A DNA stretch of 64,000 nt, from positions 5,202,852 to 5,266,851 of the forward strand of contig NC_087197.1 in assembly GCF_035594125.1 (NCBI RefSeq), in the 5' to 3' direction. How positions within the stretch are numbered: the first letter of the stretch is position 1; every line of letters begins with the position of its first letter. This DNA comes from Scylla paramamosain (lineage: Eukaryota; Arthropoda; Malacostraca; Decapoda; Portunidae). Position numbers and translations under genes: made by a program. The notes under the pieces were generated by a model, which had not been told where the DNA came from, did not search any database, and worked only from the letters and a program-made list of their open reading frames with translations. This document shows positions 1 to 12,369 of the stretch, piece after piece.

Positions 1-2
1 GG

Positions 3-1247
3 TACGGGTTTGTCAATCAACTTGCCCCATTCCTCGCCACAGCCCCAATCATGAACGCCTTCAGGGAGCTCCTGAAGAAGCCGTGCGGAAAGGCTGTGTA
101 CTGGGACGAGCACCTGCAGGAGAAATTCCGCCGCGCTCAGGACACCATATGCCAGCTTGCAAAGGACGGCCTGGCATATTACGACAAAACCCGCCCCACA
201 GTTGCCCTCACAGACTGGAGCAGGGAGGGCATTGGATTCATTATCCTGCAGCAGTTCTGCCACTGCTCGTCTGCTGCCGCTCCCTTCTGCTGCAGGGCGG
301 GCTGGCGTCTGGCCCTGTGCGGAAGCCGCCACCTCACGGCCGCCGAGACTGGTTACGCCGCGGTAGAGGGGGAAACCTTGGCTGTGGTGTGGTGCCTCCA
401 GAAAGCCCGGCTGTTCTTGTTGGGGTGCCCGAACCTCACCATCGTCACCGACCACCGCCCTCTCACCAAGCTGCTGGGGGACAGGGCCCTCACAGAAGTC
501 ATCAACCCACGACTCTTCCGGCTCAAGGAGCGAACGCTACAGTACCGCTTTCAAGTCAAATATCTGCCAGGAAAAAGGAACGCCGCAGCCGACTTCCTGT
601 CCAGGTACCCAGCCCTCAGAAGCCCCACCACAGACACCGACGCCGCCCTGGATGAGGACCTCACCGAGGCAGTAGCAGCCGTGATCATCGCCACAGCCGA
701 ACACGAGGGTCACGTTCTCGACGAGTCAGCGGTGAGAAAATCTGCAGCCGACGACCCTGTCTACCAACTACTACTGGCCAAAGTGTTGGCCGCGGACTGG
801 CACCCACACAAGGCGCAAGAAGTGGCCTGCCTGCGCCCGTTCTATGGCATGAGGGACCGGTTGGCAGTCTCTCAAGACCTTGTCACATACACCTTTGACC
901 AGGGTTGTGTGCGACTCGTGATTCCTGAGCCCCTCCGCCCACAGGTAGCAGCAAACTTACACGCTGGTCACCAAGGTCTAGATTCCATGCTGCGGAGGGC
1001 AAGGCAATGTGTATACTGGCCCGGGTTGGAAGGGGACCTGCAGCACTACCGGGCGTCGTGCACCTCATGCGAGACGCACGCTCCCTCTCAGCCCTCAGAA
1101 ACACTCGTCATCACGCCGCCCCCAGAGTACCCATTCCAATCCACAGTGGCGGACATGTTTCAGCATGAGGGGTACACCTACATGGTCTACGCTGACTACT
1201 CAAAGACAATTATGGCAGGGAAGACAGGTTCAGGTATGCTCTGCTGA
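3..1247 (+). pseudogene. Ty3/gypsy pol fragment: RT connection, RNase H, integrase zinc domain
   Basis: The frame is open from the window edge, so the 5' part lies outside. The first 45 residues look like the end of an RT domain (NAFRELLKKP, then a tryptophan-rich stretch). RNase H follows from TDWSREGIGF to AADFLSRYP, with acidic residues in TDWS, EGETLAV, VTDHRPL and AADFL. It contains a cysteine-rich insertion (CHCSS...CC) seen in some arthropod gypsy elements. An HHCC integrase zinc domain follows (HAGHQG... to CTSCE), then the first integrase core strand with its Asp in VADMF. The frame stops shortly afterwards and no further integrase or LTR is seen, so the copy is 3'-truncated. It is GC-rich compared with the flanking DNA, which fits a foreign insertion. 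Certain as Ty3/gypsy pol; the clade is not assigned. Confidence 0.9.
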
Positions 1248-2964
1248 CCAAACAAACCTGCAAAAACCTAATCATGATATCACTTGCCTCAAGTAATTCA
1301 TAGCAAGGTATGAAAGCCCATATAAATCATTGATAGCACATAATATTAGTAGAGAAGAAATATGCTCTACATTCTTCATAAATTACCTTTCAGCCCCTAT
1401 AAGGGAAAAAAAAAAATTATTTATTTTTTCCTAGGTCAGTGTCCCTCTTACATAAACTACGTACCAATATGTACGCTACCTGATGGTTTTATCTGATAGT
1501 GAGTATATTGTCATGATAGGAACTTCAACATTCAGTTGGAGGACAATTATGCCAGTGTTACCAGGTCAAGATGGTGAAAAACAATTCTGCTTCATCCTGA
1601 ATGCAATAGAGCCGGTGAAAGTTTTAGTCGAACCTTTCACAGCATATTGTATGCTCTGGGTAGAAAGAAAAGAGAACAGTGGCCCTGGTAATTGTACAGC
1701 CTTACAGTCATCAAGTACTCTGCATGCTATAACTGGATTTTTGCCCCATCCCTTAGTGCGTGAAGTAGAATCATATCTCTACATAGACGAGTTTGCGGTG
1801 AGAACAGAATCTGCTACTATAAATCATCATAGATGAGTTAGGAAATTGCAGGATATTCAACAAGCTGCTTGAAAATGTAGATAAGAGAAATATGAAACAG
1901 TATAATGAGGGTTTTCGCAAGAGGCAACGTGAGGACAAAAACTTTAAAAGAGGGAGGAACAGTAATCAGTCTGAAATTGCGAAGGATGTTTGAGTAATTG
2001 TAGAAGTGATAGATTAAGTGACTGGAGTGGAGAAAGCTAAACTATTTTATTTTCTAAAACAGTGGTTGTGTGACGCAGACATAAGTGGTTTAACGACTAT
2101 GAGTATTTGACTTTAACGGCTATGACTATTTGACTTTTGATTTATCTTTAACGTCGAATCCTTACCTTAAAATCCATCAGGCGGTTAGGCATATCTGCAA
2201 CCCACAGAGTATTTTGACGAAGTCGGAAACAGATCCTCAATGATTCAACTTTGCTGAAAGAGAAAAGAATATACGTGCTTCAGTGAGCCCTTTCCTCTTT
2301 CCTTAGGGAAACTCAAGCACAAAAGGAGGTACTCACATTTTCTATCACTCAATCACGTTGATCACAAGAACTTCTTTCTTATGTTTTGGAAGCACACTGA
2401 CAATCATATTGTAATCTGGAGCTTGTGTTTGTCCATTGCTTCTTTACAATTATTGTTCTTTACTTGATTTCACAATTTGTGGAATTTTGTACCATAACAA
2501 TAGATACCCATTCCCTTACGCTTATTAATGCAATTAGCTACGTATCTGTATTAATAAGCATAATGGGGACGTGGCCTCCTGTCCAGTATTGGACACGTGT
2601 ATTGACAACATTTTGTGAAAGGGGTAACACACTTAATGTGGTATGTTAAATTGGGTAACAAGCTGAAAATGTTGGTAACTAATGCCATAGGTATTTGCTT
2701 GAAGCGGATATTTCACTTCACTTTACTAAAGTCTCCGAAATACGATGCTGTAGGCAGATTTCAAAGAAAAAGTGAGGTATGTGAAACATACTATTTTCAC
2801 AATGTACCTACACCTATGTAAGATATACTTAACTATAACCAACTATCATATCTGTTCATGAACTGTTTTGATCTTCTAAAGCTCCTTACTGGTTCGAGGC
2901 AAATAACATGATAATTAAGTCTATTCTAGTCAGCTATCTTTCTGCTTGAGTACCAGTTTCCCCC

Positions 2965-2965
<1 letters not shown>
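1248..2965. other. AT-rich stretch without recognised gene
   Basis: Short frames occur (for example 1483-1836 plus, 117 codons) but none has a domain, repeat or motif I recognise, and composition is ordinary AT-rich non-coding DNA. No RNA gene is visible. Confidence 0.6.

Positions 2966-3056
<91 letters not shown>
2966..3056. repeat. (TC)n microsatellite with (AT)n end
   Basis: About 40 TC units followed by six AT units. It lies just outside the 3' end of the minus-strand LINE at 3220-7345. Confidence 0.97.
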
Positions 3057-3057
<1 letters not shown>

Positions 3058-3405
3058 TTAAACAAATATTTACCGAAAGGCTTAAAATTGCACGTTGAAT
3101 ATGGAATTATTTAAAAAAGCCTCTGATAGTATTATTTACTGGGAATAACACTATACATAATTAACATTAAGATAATAATACAGAATAATGAAATAAAGTC
3201 ATGCAAGACTAAAAATTAAAGTGCCAGTGGAGACAGGTGCGTGCTACGCCATTTGTGGGTTGCCAGCTTCACCTGGTGTGTGGACATGTCCTGCACTTGT
3301 GATGTGGCCATCGTGAACATGTTCCACAGCTGCGAAGTCGTTCTGGCTGTGTAGGTGCGCTGGTGTTGGCTATAGCGAGATCGAGGGACCTTCACTAGCT
3401 CGTCG

Positions 3406-4720
3406 CTACTGGCCGCAGCTCTGGTGGCACCTCTGCACTGTGTGTGGCAACAGCCTCAGGGGGTCAAGGAGGGGGACCCTCTGCACTTGAGTTTTGTGGC
3501 ACAAAACTAGTGCCGACACGTCCCGGCGATGCTCCAGTGACGTTACATGTGCTGGGTACTGTTGATCTTCGTCGGTGGCCACCAAGCGCAGGGCTCGTCG
3601 CTGCACTGCTTCCAGTCTTTGCATGTGGGTGGCGGCATTCGACATACAGGACAGGGCACCGTACTCCATACATGGGCGTATCTGTGTCCTGTATAGGATG
3701 AGGATGCCCCGTGGGTCGAGGGTGTTCGCCATCCTGTGCAGGGTAGAGACTCGGAGAGAGGTCTGGCGGGCGATGACAGCGCTGTGGTGATCGAAGCGTT
3801 GGCGGTCCACAGACACTCCCAGGATCTTGATGTAATCCTTAAGTGGCAGACTCTTGTCTCCAAAACGCAGCTTCCCTGAGACTACGTGTAAGGCACCTGG
3901 GTACCGCGAGATGACCATCGCCTGCGTCTTCTCAGGAGCGAAGTTAACCTGCTACATCTTTCCCCACTTCTCCATCAGTCCAAGCTGCCTGTTCAGCTAA
4001 GTGACGGCACGCTGACTGTCGAGGCCGCATTAGGAGCGGCAAAGCGTGCAGTCTTCGGCGTATGCTGCAACAGATGACAGCTGCCAGTGAAGGTCATCAA
4101 TGTATAAGTTCCATAGGATTGGACCCAAGACGGAGTCTTGTGGAACTGAGGCCTGGACAGGTGAAGGCCTTGATGACTACCTGTTTTCTACTACCTGAAG
4201 GGTCCTGCCCTGGAGGTAATCTTCGAGCAGCATTAGAAGGTCACCTTGGACACCCTTGGCGCGAAGCTTTTCAACGAGCCCCGCGTGCCAGACCCTGTCG
4301 AAAGTCCTAGCAATGTACAGGGCCACCACAAGGGTGTCCAGGCCTTCTTCCAGGGCGTCTTGCCAGTGCTTGGAGAGGTTGAGGAGGAGGTGGATCGGCC
4401 AAGTCTGAAGCCAAACTGCCTGTCTGAGAGGAGATGGTTCTTGCTCAGGTGTTAGGAGATGACAGCAGACACTATTAGCTCCAGCAGTTTGCCCACCACT
4501 GGAAGTAGGGAGATGGGTCTGTAGTTGCTGGGCTCAGACCTTGAGTTTTTCTTGTGGACCGGGACCACACGCACTTCCTTCCATACTGAGGGCCACTTCT
4601 TCTCCCTCAGGCAAGACGTAAAGACGGTGGTGAGAGGAGCTGACAGCTCTCTAGCGCAGTACTTGAGGAGCCGTGGGCTGACGTCATCCGGGCTTGTGGC
4701 TGTACCCACATCCACCGCTC
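3406..4720 (-). pseudogene. LINE reverse transcriptase, frameshifted
   Basis: 4715-4452 gives TATSPDDVSPRLLKYC, then KKWPSVWKEVRVVPVHKK and NYRPISLLPVVGKLLE, which are RT blocks 0 to 2. The palm region 4450-3930 is readable only across frame changes (a degraded DRVWHAGLVEKL-like helix and a YAED catalytic box). 3918-3406 carries the post-palm thumb (YIKILGVSVDRQ, IRPCMEYGALS, VQRRALRLVA) and ends in a stop. The segment 5299-5015 immediately 5' is the usual unstructured linker. Confident as jockey/CR1-group RT. Confidence 0.85.
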
Positions 4721-5315
4721 AACCTGCTCTGCCGTCACCAAGACAGTGGTGACAGTGCAGTCAGTTTCCGGGGCCAGCTGTGGTGCTGGCCGTGCCAGGT
4801 CACCAACCTTCATCTTGTTGGCGAAAAGCTAAGCGAGGAGTGTGACCTTGTCTGCACAGCTCGTGGCTGCGGATCCGTCAGGTCTGGTGAGTAGAGGAAG
4901 AGTCTCGCTGTCACATACTCCTTTCTGCTCCTTTTCCAGTTTCCACCAGGTCTTGTTGCCAACACCTGGGCCACTGAGCTTTCGCTTTCTGTCCTCCCTT
5001 AGCTGATTCCTCTCCTATCTGCAGATGGACGTCATCCTCTTACACACGCCCCGGTGCAGCGTCTTGTTCCTGCGTGATGGGTGTCGCTTGTACCTTACCC
5101 AGGCAGCATGCTTGGCCTCGGCAGATGCTCTGCAGCGAAAACCAAACCAGGCGGGATTACCAGGCCTGGAAAGATGTACTTGGCTGGATACATGCTGCTG
5201 TTGGAGGAAAAGGAGCCTGGTGGTGAGGGCGTGTGCCTTAGTCTCAGCATCTCCCATTAGAAGGGCCTCCCAGTTCGTGTTCTCCATGTCCTGCTTCATT
5301 GATGGCCAGTCCGTC

Positions 5316-6250
5316 CTATCCCAAAGACAGACGGTATATGTCTTCCCTCGCCGTTAGCAGCTCCACCTGAAACAGCACGGCAAAGTGGACTGAGCTGCCC
5401 ACTGGTCCTAGATGCTGGCAGCTAGGACCAGTGGGTAGGTTTGTCACCACAGAGTCCACCAGCCCTCCCCGCTCATGTGTAGGGAAGGTGACATGGTTGG
5501 TCAGGCCCTGAACCGCCAGAAGATTATTGAAGGCATCCTGTTCCATGTGGGAGTTCAGGTCCCTCACTATCATAATATGGGAACACTTGTGACGCTGGAG
5601 CAATGTGTCAAGTTTCTCCGTCAGGAAGTCTAGCAGGGCTCGTCCTTGTCTCGAGGGGAGAAGCCTACCCTGAAGAACAGTACCTCCATCAGGCGAGGCA
5701 CGGCTACCTCGAGTTCCTGTGCTTGGAGGCCGTTCTTAAAACAGGCAGCAACACCTCCGCCTGCTGTATTTTCTCGGTCCATCCTCACCCACAGGGAGTA
5801 GCCTGATATTTTGCCGAATGTCGGCTCCACCTCGTCACTCAGCCACGTTTCTGTCACTGCGACAATGTCAGCACTATGTCTCAGCACGAAATTGTGGCTA
5901 AGGTCACTCACATTGGTGCGGATTCCTCTCACGTTGTTGGAGACCACGGTCAGATGACCTGGCGTTGGCTTTGTGAGGCGAGATGCGTTAGTGTCTGCCC
6001 TGCCACGAGGAGGGATTCCAGCTGGGGTAGTGAGCGGGATGTGGCTGCCGGGAGGGCCTGAAAGGGCCTGAAAAGGCTGCTGGGGGTGAAGTTGTTGCCG
6101 CGCTAAACCCTCCGTCATGAACATTCTCTCCTGCCTGTGTTCCTGGCGTTCGTCAGCAGCACGGCGGTAGCACATCTCAGCTGTGTGGCCGGGGCGGAAG
6201 CAGTATTCACATCGGACCCTTTGCTCTCCCCTGTGTCTCACTGGGTACAC
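5316..6250 (-). pseudogene. LINE CCHC knuckle and AP endonuclease domain
   Basis: A zinc knuckle CEYCFRPGHTAEMC (CX2CX4HX4C) near the N-terminus is followed by a Pro/Gln-rich spacer and then the endonuclease opening VVSNNVRGI and VAVTETWL, typical of APE-like target-site nucleases of LINEs. The frame breaks near 5630; 5603-5316 carries the second half (DLNSHMEQ, FPTHERGG, then SSVHFAVL). The catalytic SDH is SVH and the GDLN box is RDLN, so the nuclease is inactive. A knuckle fused to the endonuclease frame suggests an ORF1-ORF2 readthrough caused by decay or a single long ORF. Confidence 0.8.
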
Positions 6251-6267
6251 GGATACCTATGGCTGAG

Positions 6268-7312
6268 TCATGAGAGGAGGAGGGACAGGTCGCCGGTTAG
6301 ATGCCCCCCGCTGGCCGCGTCGCTGTCGCTGGATCTTCTTCCTGCTTCCATTGTTGTAGTTGTTGTTGTTGCTGTTGTTGTTGTTGTTCCTATCGCTGTT
6401 ATTGTTGCTGTTGTTGTTGTAGCTGTTGTTGTTATTACTGCTGCTGCTGCTACTACTGGTGTTGCTGTTACTAATACTGCTGCTGTTTCTCCTGCTCTTG
6501 TTGTTGCTGCTAATATTACTACTGTTGTTGTTGCTGCTGTTGTTGTTACTGTTGCTGTTGTTATTGTTATTGGTGGTAATGGTGGTGTTGGTGCTACCTG
6601 AGGTTGAGGTTGAGGTGGTGATGGTGATGGTGGTGGGCGGGGTGTGGCCGCTGTGGTGGAGGCGTCAGTTACTCTTAAGAGAGGCTTAGGCCTTGGAGAC
6701 TGCCACCACTGCCTCCAGTGGTGCGAGGAGGCACACGCTCTCTCCCAGGAGGGAGTAGCAGTAGTCGCAATAGAGCTGCTGGAGACGCTCGCATCTGCTC
6801 TCTTACACTCCTTGAGCACCTCCATAAACGCATGGAGTTCTATCACGTGTGTCTGTTTACTGAGAATCCAATCCCTTTGTAGCGTGAGGGACTGAATTAT
6901 GTTATTTTTGTCTGTTACCTCCTTCTGTAGGCGTAGGATGTAGGAGATGAGATCTTCCTTATCCATCTCCCTGTATAGCTGCTGCCCGTCGACATCTACG
7001 CCTGCGCCTGCGCCTGCCACCATCGTCGCTTTCGTTGGGGATGGCAAGTGTGGTGAGAGCATTTTCGGAAGGATCCAAAGGGAGATAAACTACAGCGTCT
7101 TCAATGCTGCATAACCTTCCTAGTTCCTGTCTTCACATGCAGATATCATGGTCTCCGAAGCAGGATGAGTGGCAGACGTTGGGACAGTCATTTCTGGCTT
7201 CGCATCTGACATAAGGTGCATTCTTGACTGCAGTCTTCCCACAGACAGCACACCACTTCTGAGGGCAATATCCGGGAAGGTCTCGCCTCTTGATGGGCCT
7301 GTGATTCGCCAT
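6268..7312 (-). pseudogene. LINE ORF1: PHD-type finger, coiled coil, poly Thr/Ala tract
   Basis: The start at 7312 gives MANHRPIKRRDLPGYC followed by a Cys/His array (WCAVCGK, RCEARNDC, CPNVCHSSCF) that matches a PHD-type zinc finger. The frame breaks near 7139 and resumes at 7062. There a leucine-rich amphipathic segment (DLISYILRLQKEV to QRDWIL) is a likely coiled coil, consistent with the RNA-binding, multimerising role of ORF1 proteins. The C-terminal third is Pro-rich and then almost only Thr, Ala, Val and Ile, encoded by a degenerate trinucleotide repeat. No esterase motif is visible. Assignment to the CR1 group rests on the finger plus the order of domains. Confidence 0.7.
6350..6640. 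repeat. Degenerate trinucleotide (GTT/GCT)n tract
   Basis: Plus strand reads as imperfect TTG, TTA, CTG and GGT triplets. It lies inside the LINE ORF1 frame on the minus strand, where it encodes mainly Thr and Ala. The period of three kept the frame open. Confidence 0.85.
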
Positions 7313-7353
7313 TTTTGTGCAGTTTCAGCCGGTGGTAGTGGTGACGACAGCTG

Positions 7354-7356
<3 letters not shown>

Positions 7357-7430
<74 letters not shown>
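7357..7430. repeat. (TC)n microsatellite
   Basis: 37 TC units directly at the 5' end of the minus-strand CR1-like LINE. Confidence 0.97.
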
Positions 7431-7433
<3 letters not shown>

Positions 7434-7559
7434 GATTTTAAGTCTAGACCCATTACTTCCATTTATTATCTTTCCAGACTATCAACCATAAAGACCATCT
7501 TAAAAAAAAAAATACTTGAATACTTCCACCAGATTTACTCAGGTATAGCTTCAAGGGAG

Positions 7560-9180
7560 AGGAGTGATTGAATAATTGAATGATTTAGTTTTTGGCATCG
7601 CAACATCACGGTCATATGGCGCTGCTGCAAAACTAATAAATCTGAGTATAAAAACCAAATGGGATGAATAAAAAAAACAAACAAACAAACAAGCAAACAA
7701 AAAAAAATATAGGTGCAAAAATTAGAGATGGTATTTTAAAATAATGAATTTGAAGTGAAGGGGTACTGACCCCACTGACCCAGATACCTGGCATTGTTCA
7801 TTATGTGCCCAAGACACTGACTCCACTGACCCAGGCCCCAAGACTCAACGTTGTTCGTTATGTGTCTTCCTCACTTGCCTCCAAGTTCTCCCAGTGCAAA
7901 GATAAATTTCGCCCAATACTATATTACTAGTAAAATAATTAAAAGAAAAATAGTTAAAAGGGAATCTGTAGTTTGCTCAAAAGAGCAGCCTACTCAGACC
8001 TCATGTCCCGGGAAGAGAACTCTCTCTGCAAGTATCAGTGACATCTGGAATGTCCCATCTTCATCACAAAAACAAAAAAAGTATCACTACCGCAGCTCCA
8101 CCAGACCGGAACACTACACTCGAAAGTGTCACATTGTAAGGGAAACCAAGTAGTCATCACAAAATGGTAGTGTTTCCCGGGACATGAGGTAACCATGAGT
8201 GAGACATTAGTGACCTGTCTGGAGATGAACCAGTACAGTCTCTGTGCAGCGTTCCTGCACATGGACATACGTTCATGGACGGAAAGTAACAGGAGTTATC
8301 GCCTCCATCTTAGTGGTGGTAACCAAACCACCACAAGTCCGAGGGATGGATTGGAGAGCAGGAGAATTTATATATATTTGTAAAATGTGTTGCAGCCTCG
8401 TTAGAACTATCAAAGTCAACTAATGAACGATGTGATGAAGTGAGCTCGGTACAAAGCTGCCAATTAGCCCTCTCTATACGCCATCACGGAAGAAGAGACC
8501 GTGGTTCATACCCTGTCAATTATAGGAAACTGGTCGCTGCCATATGAATATGACCAATGCCATTAGAAGAAGTGAGAGAAATAACATTGATTGAAAGTAC
8601 CAGTTTGGCTGTGAAAATGTATTATATCCCTTGTATCCGTTGAATTTGAAATCTCCTGCTCCTCATCCTCAATAAAAGAAGCAAATAAAACAGCGCCAGA
8701 GTTGATTGTGCTGTCGCTCCATAGCGAGTAGCAACAATTAAAGTCTCCCAGGATGAGAAAAGGAAAGGAGAGGTCTCACACGAGGCAGTTAAGACCTCTC
8801 GCGAGAGGAACACCAAGCGGAAGATCGATACCACATATTGTATAGCACCGGTTTAAAAATATCTTGACTTTAACAGCATGCAGTTGCGTTTGAAGGCAGT
8901 ACAATGTAAAGTATGTCCATGTGGACCAGAATTGCAGTGCTACCGTGGGTTCTGATAGGAATCTGCACATGAGTCTGAAACTCCTAAAGATCCCGGGGGA
9001 GGAGGATTCCTCGATACAGACAGATTGCTATCGCTCTTGAAGGAAGTTATAGTATGAAGACGTGTAGAGAAACCCTCAACGTCCTTATCGGAAGTGGATG
9101 AATCACTTTGGATATTGATATCCGGATTAGGGCCATCTGATGGTCTTAAAGGAATATTTCTAGGGGGAACTCCCATTAAA
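7560..9180 (-). mobile_element. LINE A (I-like), internally deleted copy
   Basis: Read on the minus strand: a Ser/Pro-rich ORF1 C-terminus (9176-8940), endonuclease (DLPLGVPLARG, LGDFNCCYSLWSD, FASFIEDEE, about 8930-8560), a short linker remnant to about 8400, then a jump to the post-RNase H C-terminal region (8350-8000) and the LINE A 3' UTR (7860-7560) with its characteristic repeated 'cagtgGGGtcagtgtcttgg' type units. RT is missing, so an internal deletion joins endonuclease and 3' end. A gag-like C/H cluster (CxxC...H....C) sits in the C-terminal region as in other copies in this window. Confidence 0.75.
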
Positions 9181-9679
9181 TCAAGGGACTCAGCAGATCT
9201 TCAGGAACATCTGTGGGGTTATGAGAAGGAGCTCTGGGAGATTTCGTTGTATATGTCTGTTGTGGTTCATGAACTTTGGCCCCACCTAAAGGGAACCGCC
9301 TTGTCGTGGTGGGAAGGCTTCTGTGTCTGTATGACCTGGCAAGCAAGACTAGAGGGGGGCTTTGGCCCCTGCTTCGCCCTATTTAGGGGGGAGAGGGTTA
9401 CCCGTGATAGTAAGGTCGCCAGTGAAGGGCCAGACTAAATGGTTCCTGGGGTTAGGCCGCCAGTATGGGCCAACAGTGCCGCTCATCAAAGGGGGCACCT
9501 TTTGAGGTCATCCTATGTTGGATGGTTGGGTGTCTGATTAATTCCATCATCAAATCATGAGGGGCCACTTTTTATGGGGAAGAAGTACCCCATTCATGGT
9601 GGCCAGTGCTCGCCCCCCCCATAATCCTGGAAGGTGGTTTCTCTTGGCCCTTGGAGCGATTTTATTTTTATAATATCTT

Positions 9680-10870
9680 CATGGGAAAACATGAAAACTC
9701 ATCTGGTCCTCAAAGGTCATTGACCAGGCCCTCAAGACGTCAGCTTCTGGTTATGATGGTGATGTGCAGGCTGGAGCTTGCATTACCCCTGCTGTTGCTT
9801 CTCATGGTGGAAGGCCCTTTGGGTCAGTTGTTGAGTCTCCATTTGAGACTCTTATGATCATTAATGTCTATGCATCCATGTCATACGGTGCTATTAACTC
9901 TTTTCAAGCCCTTTGGAACAGTTCTCCATATCCATCTCAAATATGACGGCGATTGTCTGTCCGATCAGTGCTATGTAACTTTTACATCTGATGTTGCTGC
10001 CAAAACAACATCAGACAATAAATTCTCTTCATCTTGGAGAAAACAATTGAATTGCTGAGATCATTCGATCAAGTAATGTAGTTGACAGTAAGAACGATTA
10101 TTGTCTTAATGTCTTTGATGGTGCTCAAGAACGTGCTTCCAAAGTTTGCTACCCACCTACACCTTACTGGTTTGTACCATATTAGAGTTAAGGTCGAGGA
10201 AACTTTATTCACGCTGCCAAGTATCTAGAAAGAGAGATTAAAGTGCTCCCTACAAATAACATCAAGAAATATGGCAGAGGAACCTTGATCCGAGCTAAAG
10301 ATTTAACTCAGGCGATGATGCTCCTACATTTACTATGCCCTTCTGATTGGATCTTTGAATCCATCAAGCCACACCGAACATTCAATTATTGTAAAGGACG
10401 TATTTACAACCAGGACCTAAATGAATTCTCGGAAGATGACATCCTTCAGTTATGTCCTGATAATATTCAACGAGTGGCCAAGATTAGAGGCAATGGTTAT
10501 ATGATCATGCCTACATTCTATGGTTCTTTTCTCCCTGAGTGTTAAGATTGGTCCTCTTTTTCTTGCATTAAAGACTTTTATCGATAGTCTACTACAATGT
10601 TACCGGTGTTATGAGTTCGGTCACAGGAGAAACAACTGTACAAATCGTTTCTGGTGTGGTCACTGCTCTGCCTTTGACTCACAACCTACTCCCGAATTCG
10701 AACCAAGTCCTTATTGCTTCTTCTGCAGGGAAGCTTACCCGCTACGTTCTCGACAATGCAAAAGGTATCGTCTTCAGCAGGACATCCTTCATCTGGCTAA
10801 TTCTAAATTGTATTCTCGGGAGTCCCTTTTTTCTTTTAAGAAAAAAGGACTTCTTTTAAGACAAAGATGG
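9680..10870 (+). pseudogene. LINE A ORF1: RRM-like domain and CCHC knuckles
   Basis: An RRM-like fold is suggested by INVYASMSYGAI, a kink, then LHIHLKYDGDCLSDQCYVTF (about 9860-9990). A conserved middle follows (YNQDLNEFSEDDILQLC, 10403-10450, then a domain ending in a LPEC motif), then the knuckle CYRCYEFGHRRNNC and a second Cys pair cluster (CGHCSAF, YCFFC). This matches I-factor-like ORF1 proteins, which bind the element RNA. Several frame changes and stops are present (for example near 10040 and 10530). Confidence 0.75.
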
Positions 10871-11099
10871 TGGGGTAAAGACATACGCCTCATCCTTCTA
10901 ATCTAGTTGTTCTATCTCTACCACAGGCAATACAGTTGTAACATCTTTTCACCTTTTCCAACCATCAGTTGATTCCTCCTGTTCTTGTGAGAATGTTGCT
11001 CTTCAGTTATCGTATGCAACAAGTATTTTGTTTTAAAAGAAATGTCACAGATATACCCTCCTCTGCACCTTCAGCAAAGCCCTCTAAATAGTAATAATC

Positions 11100-11628
11100 A
11101 AGATTCTGCAGTGGAATTCTTGTGATTTGCGTGCCTCCTGGGAGGAATTCCGGCTACTGATCTCTTGGTTTTCTCCTGTGTGTTTTTGTTTGGAAGAGAC
11201 AATGTTCAAAGAATCCACTCAGTTTAGTCCTCCTGGGTATTGTGCTTTCTTCTCCACTCTAGTTTCTGGTCAGGGCCACCATGGTGGCACTGCCATCTTT
11301 GTTCGCAGATATTCCTTTTATCCACCTGCAGATTCACTCATCTCTGAAAGTTGTTGTTGTTAAGGTTTTTATAAATCGTTTTTATACATTGAGCAGTCTA
11401 TCTGCCTCCTGGTGTTCCTATCGAAAGGAATGAACTTGATAACTTTTTAAATACTCTTCCTTCTACTCTTTTACTGGGAGAATTCAATGGTCGCCATCCT
11501 TTGTGGGATGATGACGCTGTTAACCCTTATGGTTTTTTACTTGCTTCTTTTATCGAGGATACAGGATTAGAAATTTTAAACTCTGGGGACATGACCCATT
11601 TCCACAGTCAGACTGGTATCTTTACAAG

Positions 11629-11705
<77 letters not shown>

Positions 11706-11800
11706 CTAATTGTTTTCTTGATATTAAATGGAAAGTTTTTTTCCCAATTTATATAGAAGTAATCACTTCCCAATTTTATTAGTCAACTGATTCTGCACCA
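11100..11800 (+). pseudogene. LINE A endonuclease with in-frame microsatellite
   Basis: Opening block LRASWEEFRLLISWFSPVC then CLEETMFKES, HGGTAIFVRR, LPPGVPIERNEL, LLGEFNGRHPLWDDDAVN and FIEDTGLEILNSGDMTHF, all APE-like endonuclease blocks of I-like LINEs. The catalytic GDFN has become GEFN. Before the final SDHFPI-like block the coding DNA carries about 34 TC units (11631-11699), read as Ser-Leu repeats; coding homology resumes on the far side (CISNCFLDIKWK...). Confidence 0.8.
11631..11699. repeat. (TC)n microsatellite inside LINE A endonuclease
   Basis: Lies at the same site of the element as the (GA)n tract at 22582-22653 in the minus-strand LINE A copy. Confidence 0.95.
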
Positions 11801-12040
11801 CAGTCACATCCTCCCTTATGGCGTCTAGATAAGATGGATTGGCAGCTATTCACAGGACTCAGCACCCTCTGCTATTTCAATAGATGAGATAAGAAATTGT
11901 GATGAGACAACAACATACTTCACTGATATCTTGCACTCTGTTGCTCTTCAATCCGTCCCTAAGACCTCTGGTCGGCTTTCTAAGCGTCCTGTTCCCTTGT
12001 GAAATGCAGATTGTACAGCTGCCATTCGCGAAAAGCTTGC

Positions 12041-12076
<36 letters not shown>

Positions 12077-12369
12077 CCTCAAAAACATCATGGGAACGTC
12101 CACTGCTTGGAGGCTTTTCGACAAGTGCGTGCCCGTGCATATCGCATCTAAAAAAAAAGTGGGCTCGGCAGGAATCTTGGAAGAGTTGTGTCTCTTCCAT
12201 TATACTTCGCACTCTACTCACCAAGGTCAGTAAGATATTCGGGAAGTATTCTGCACCTCCCCCATCTGTTTTACCCCATGATGGAAGGGATGGTGGCAGA
12301 CCCTAATACAGTTGCTGACCTGTCAAGTTTTGCCTCCCCTGGTGGAGAGTTTTTACGGCAGAGCTTTCT

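Larger units (their letters stand above)
3220..7345 (-). mobile_element. CR1/jockey-like non-LTR retrotransposon, near full length, decayed
   Basis: On the minus strand the order is ORF1 with a PHD-type zinc finger (about 7312-7139), a coiled-coil segment and Thr/Ala-rich low complexity (7062-6268), a CCHC knuckle joined to an AP-type endonuclease (6250-5316), a linker (5299-5015) and RT (about 4720-3406). A PHD finger in ORF1 is known from CR1-group LINEs. At least six frame changes break the coding region, the endonuclease His in the SDH motif is changed to SVH, and the RT catalytic box reads as a degenerate YAED. The 5' end abuts a (TC)n tract and the 3' end is AT-rich near 3220. The copy is old and inactive. 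Confidence 0.85.

Noticed and set aside
1483..1836. 117-codon plus-strand frame as a gene
   Set aside because: No motif, no splice or promoter evidence, and length is within chance for this amount of DNA.
6426..6689. Leu/Val-rich plus-strand frame as a membrane protein
   Set aside because: It is the antisense of the degenerate trinucleotide tract in the LINE ORF1.
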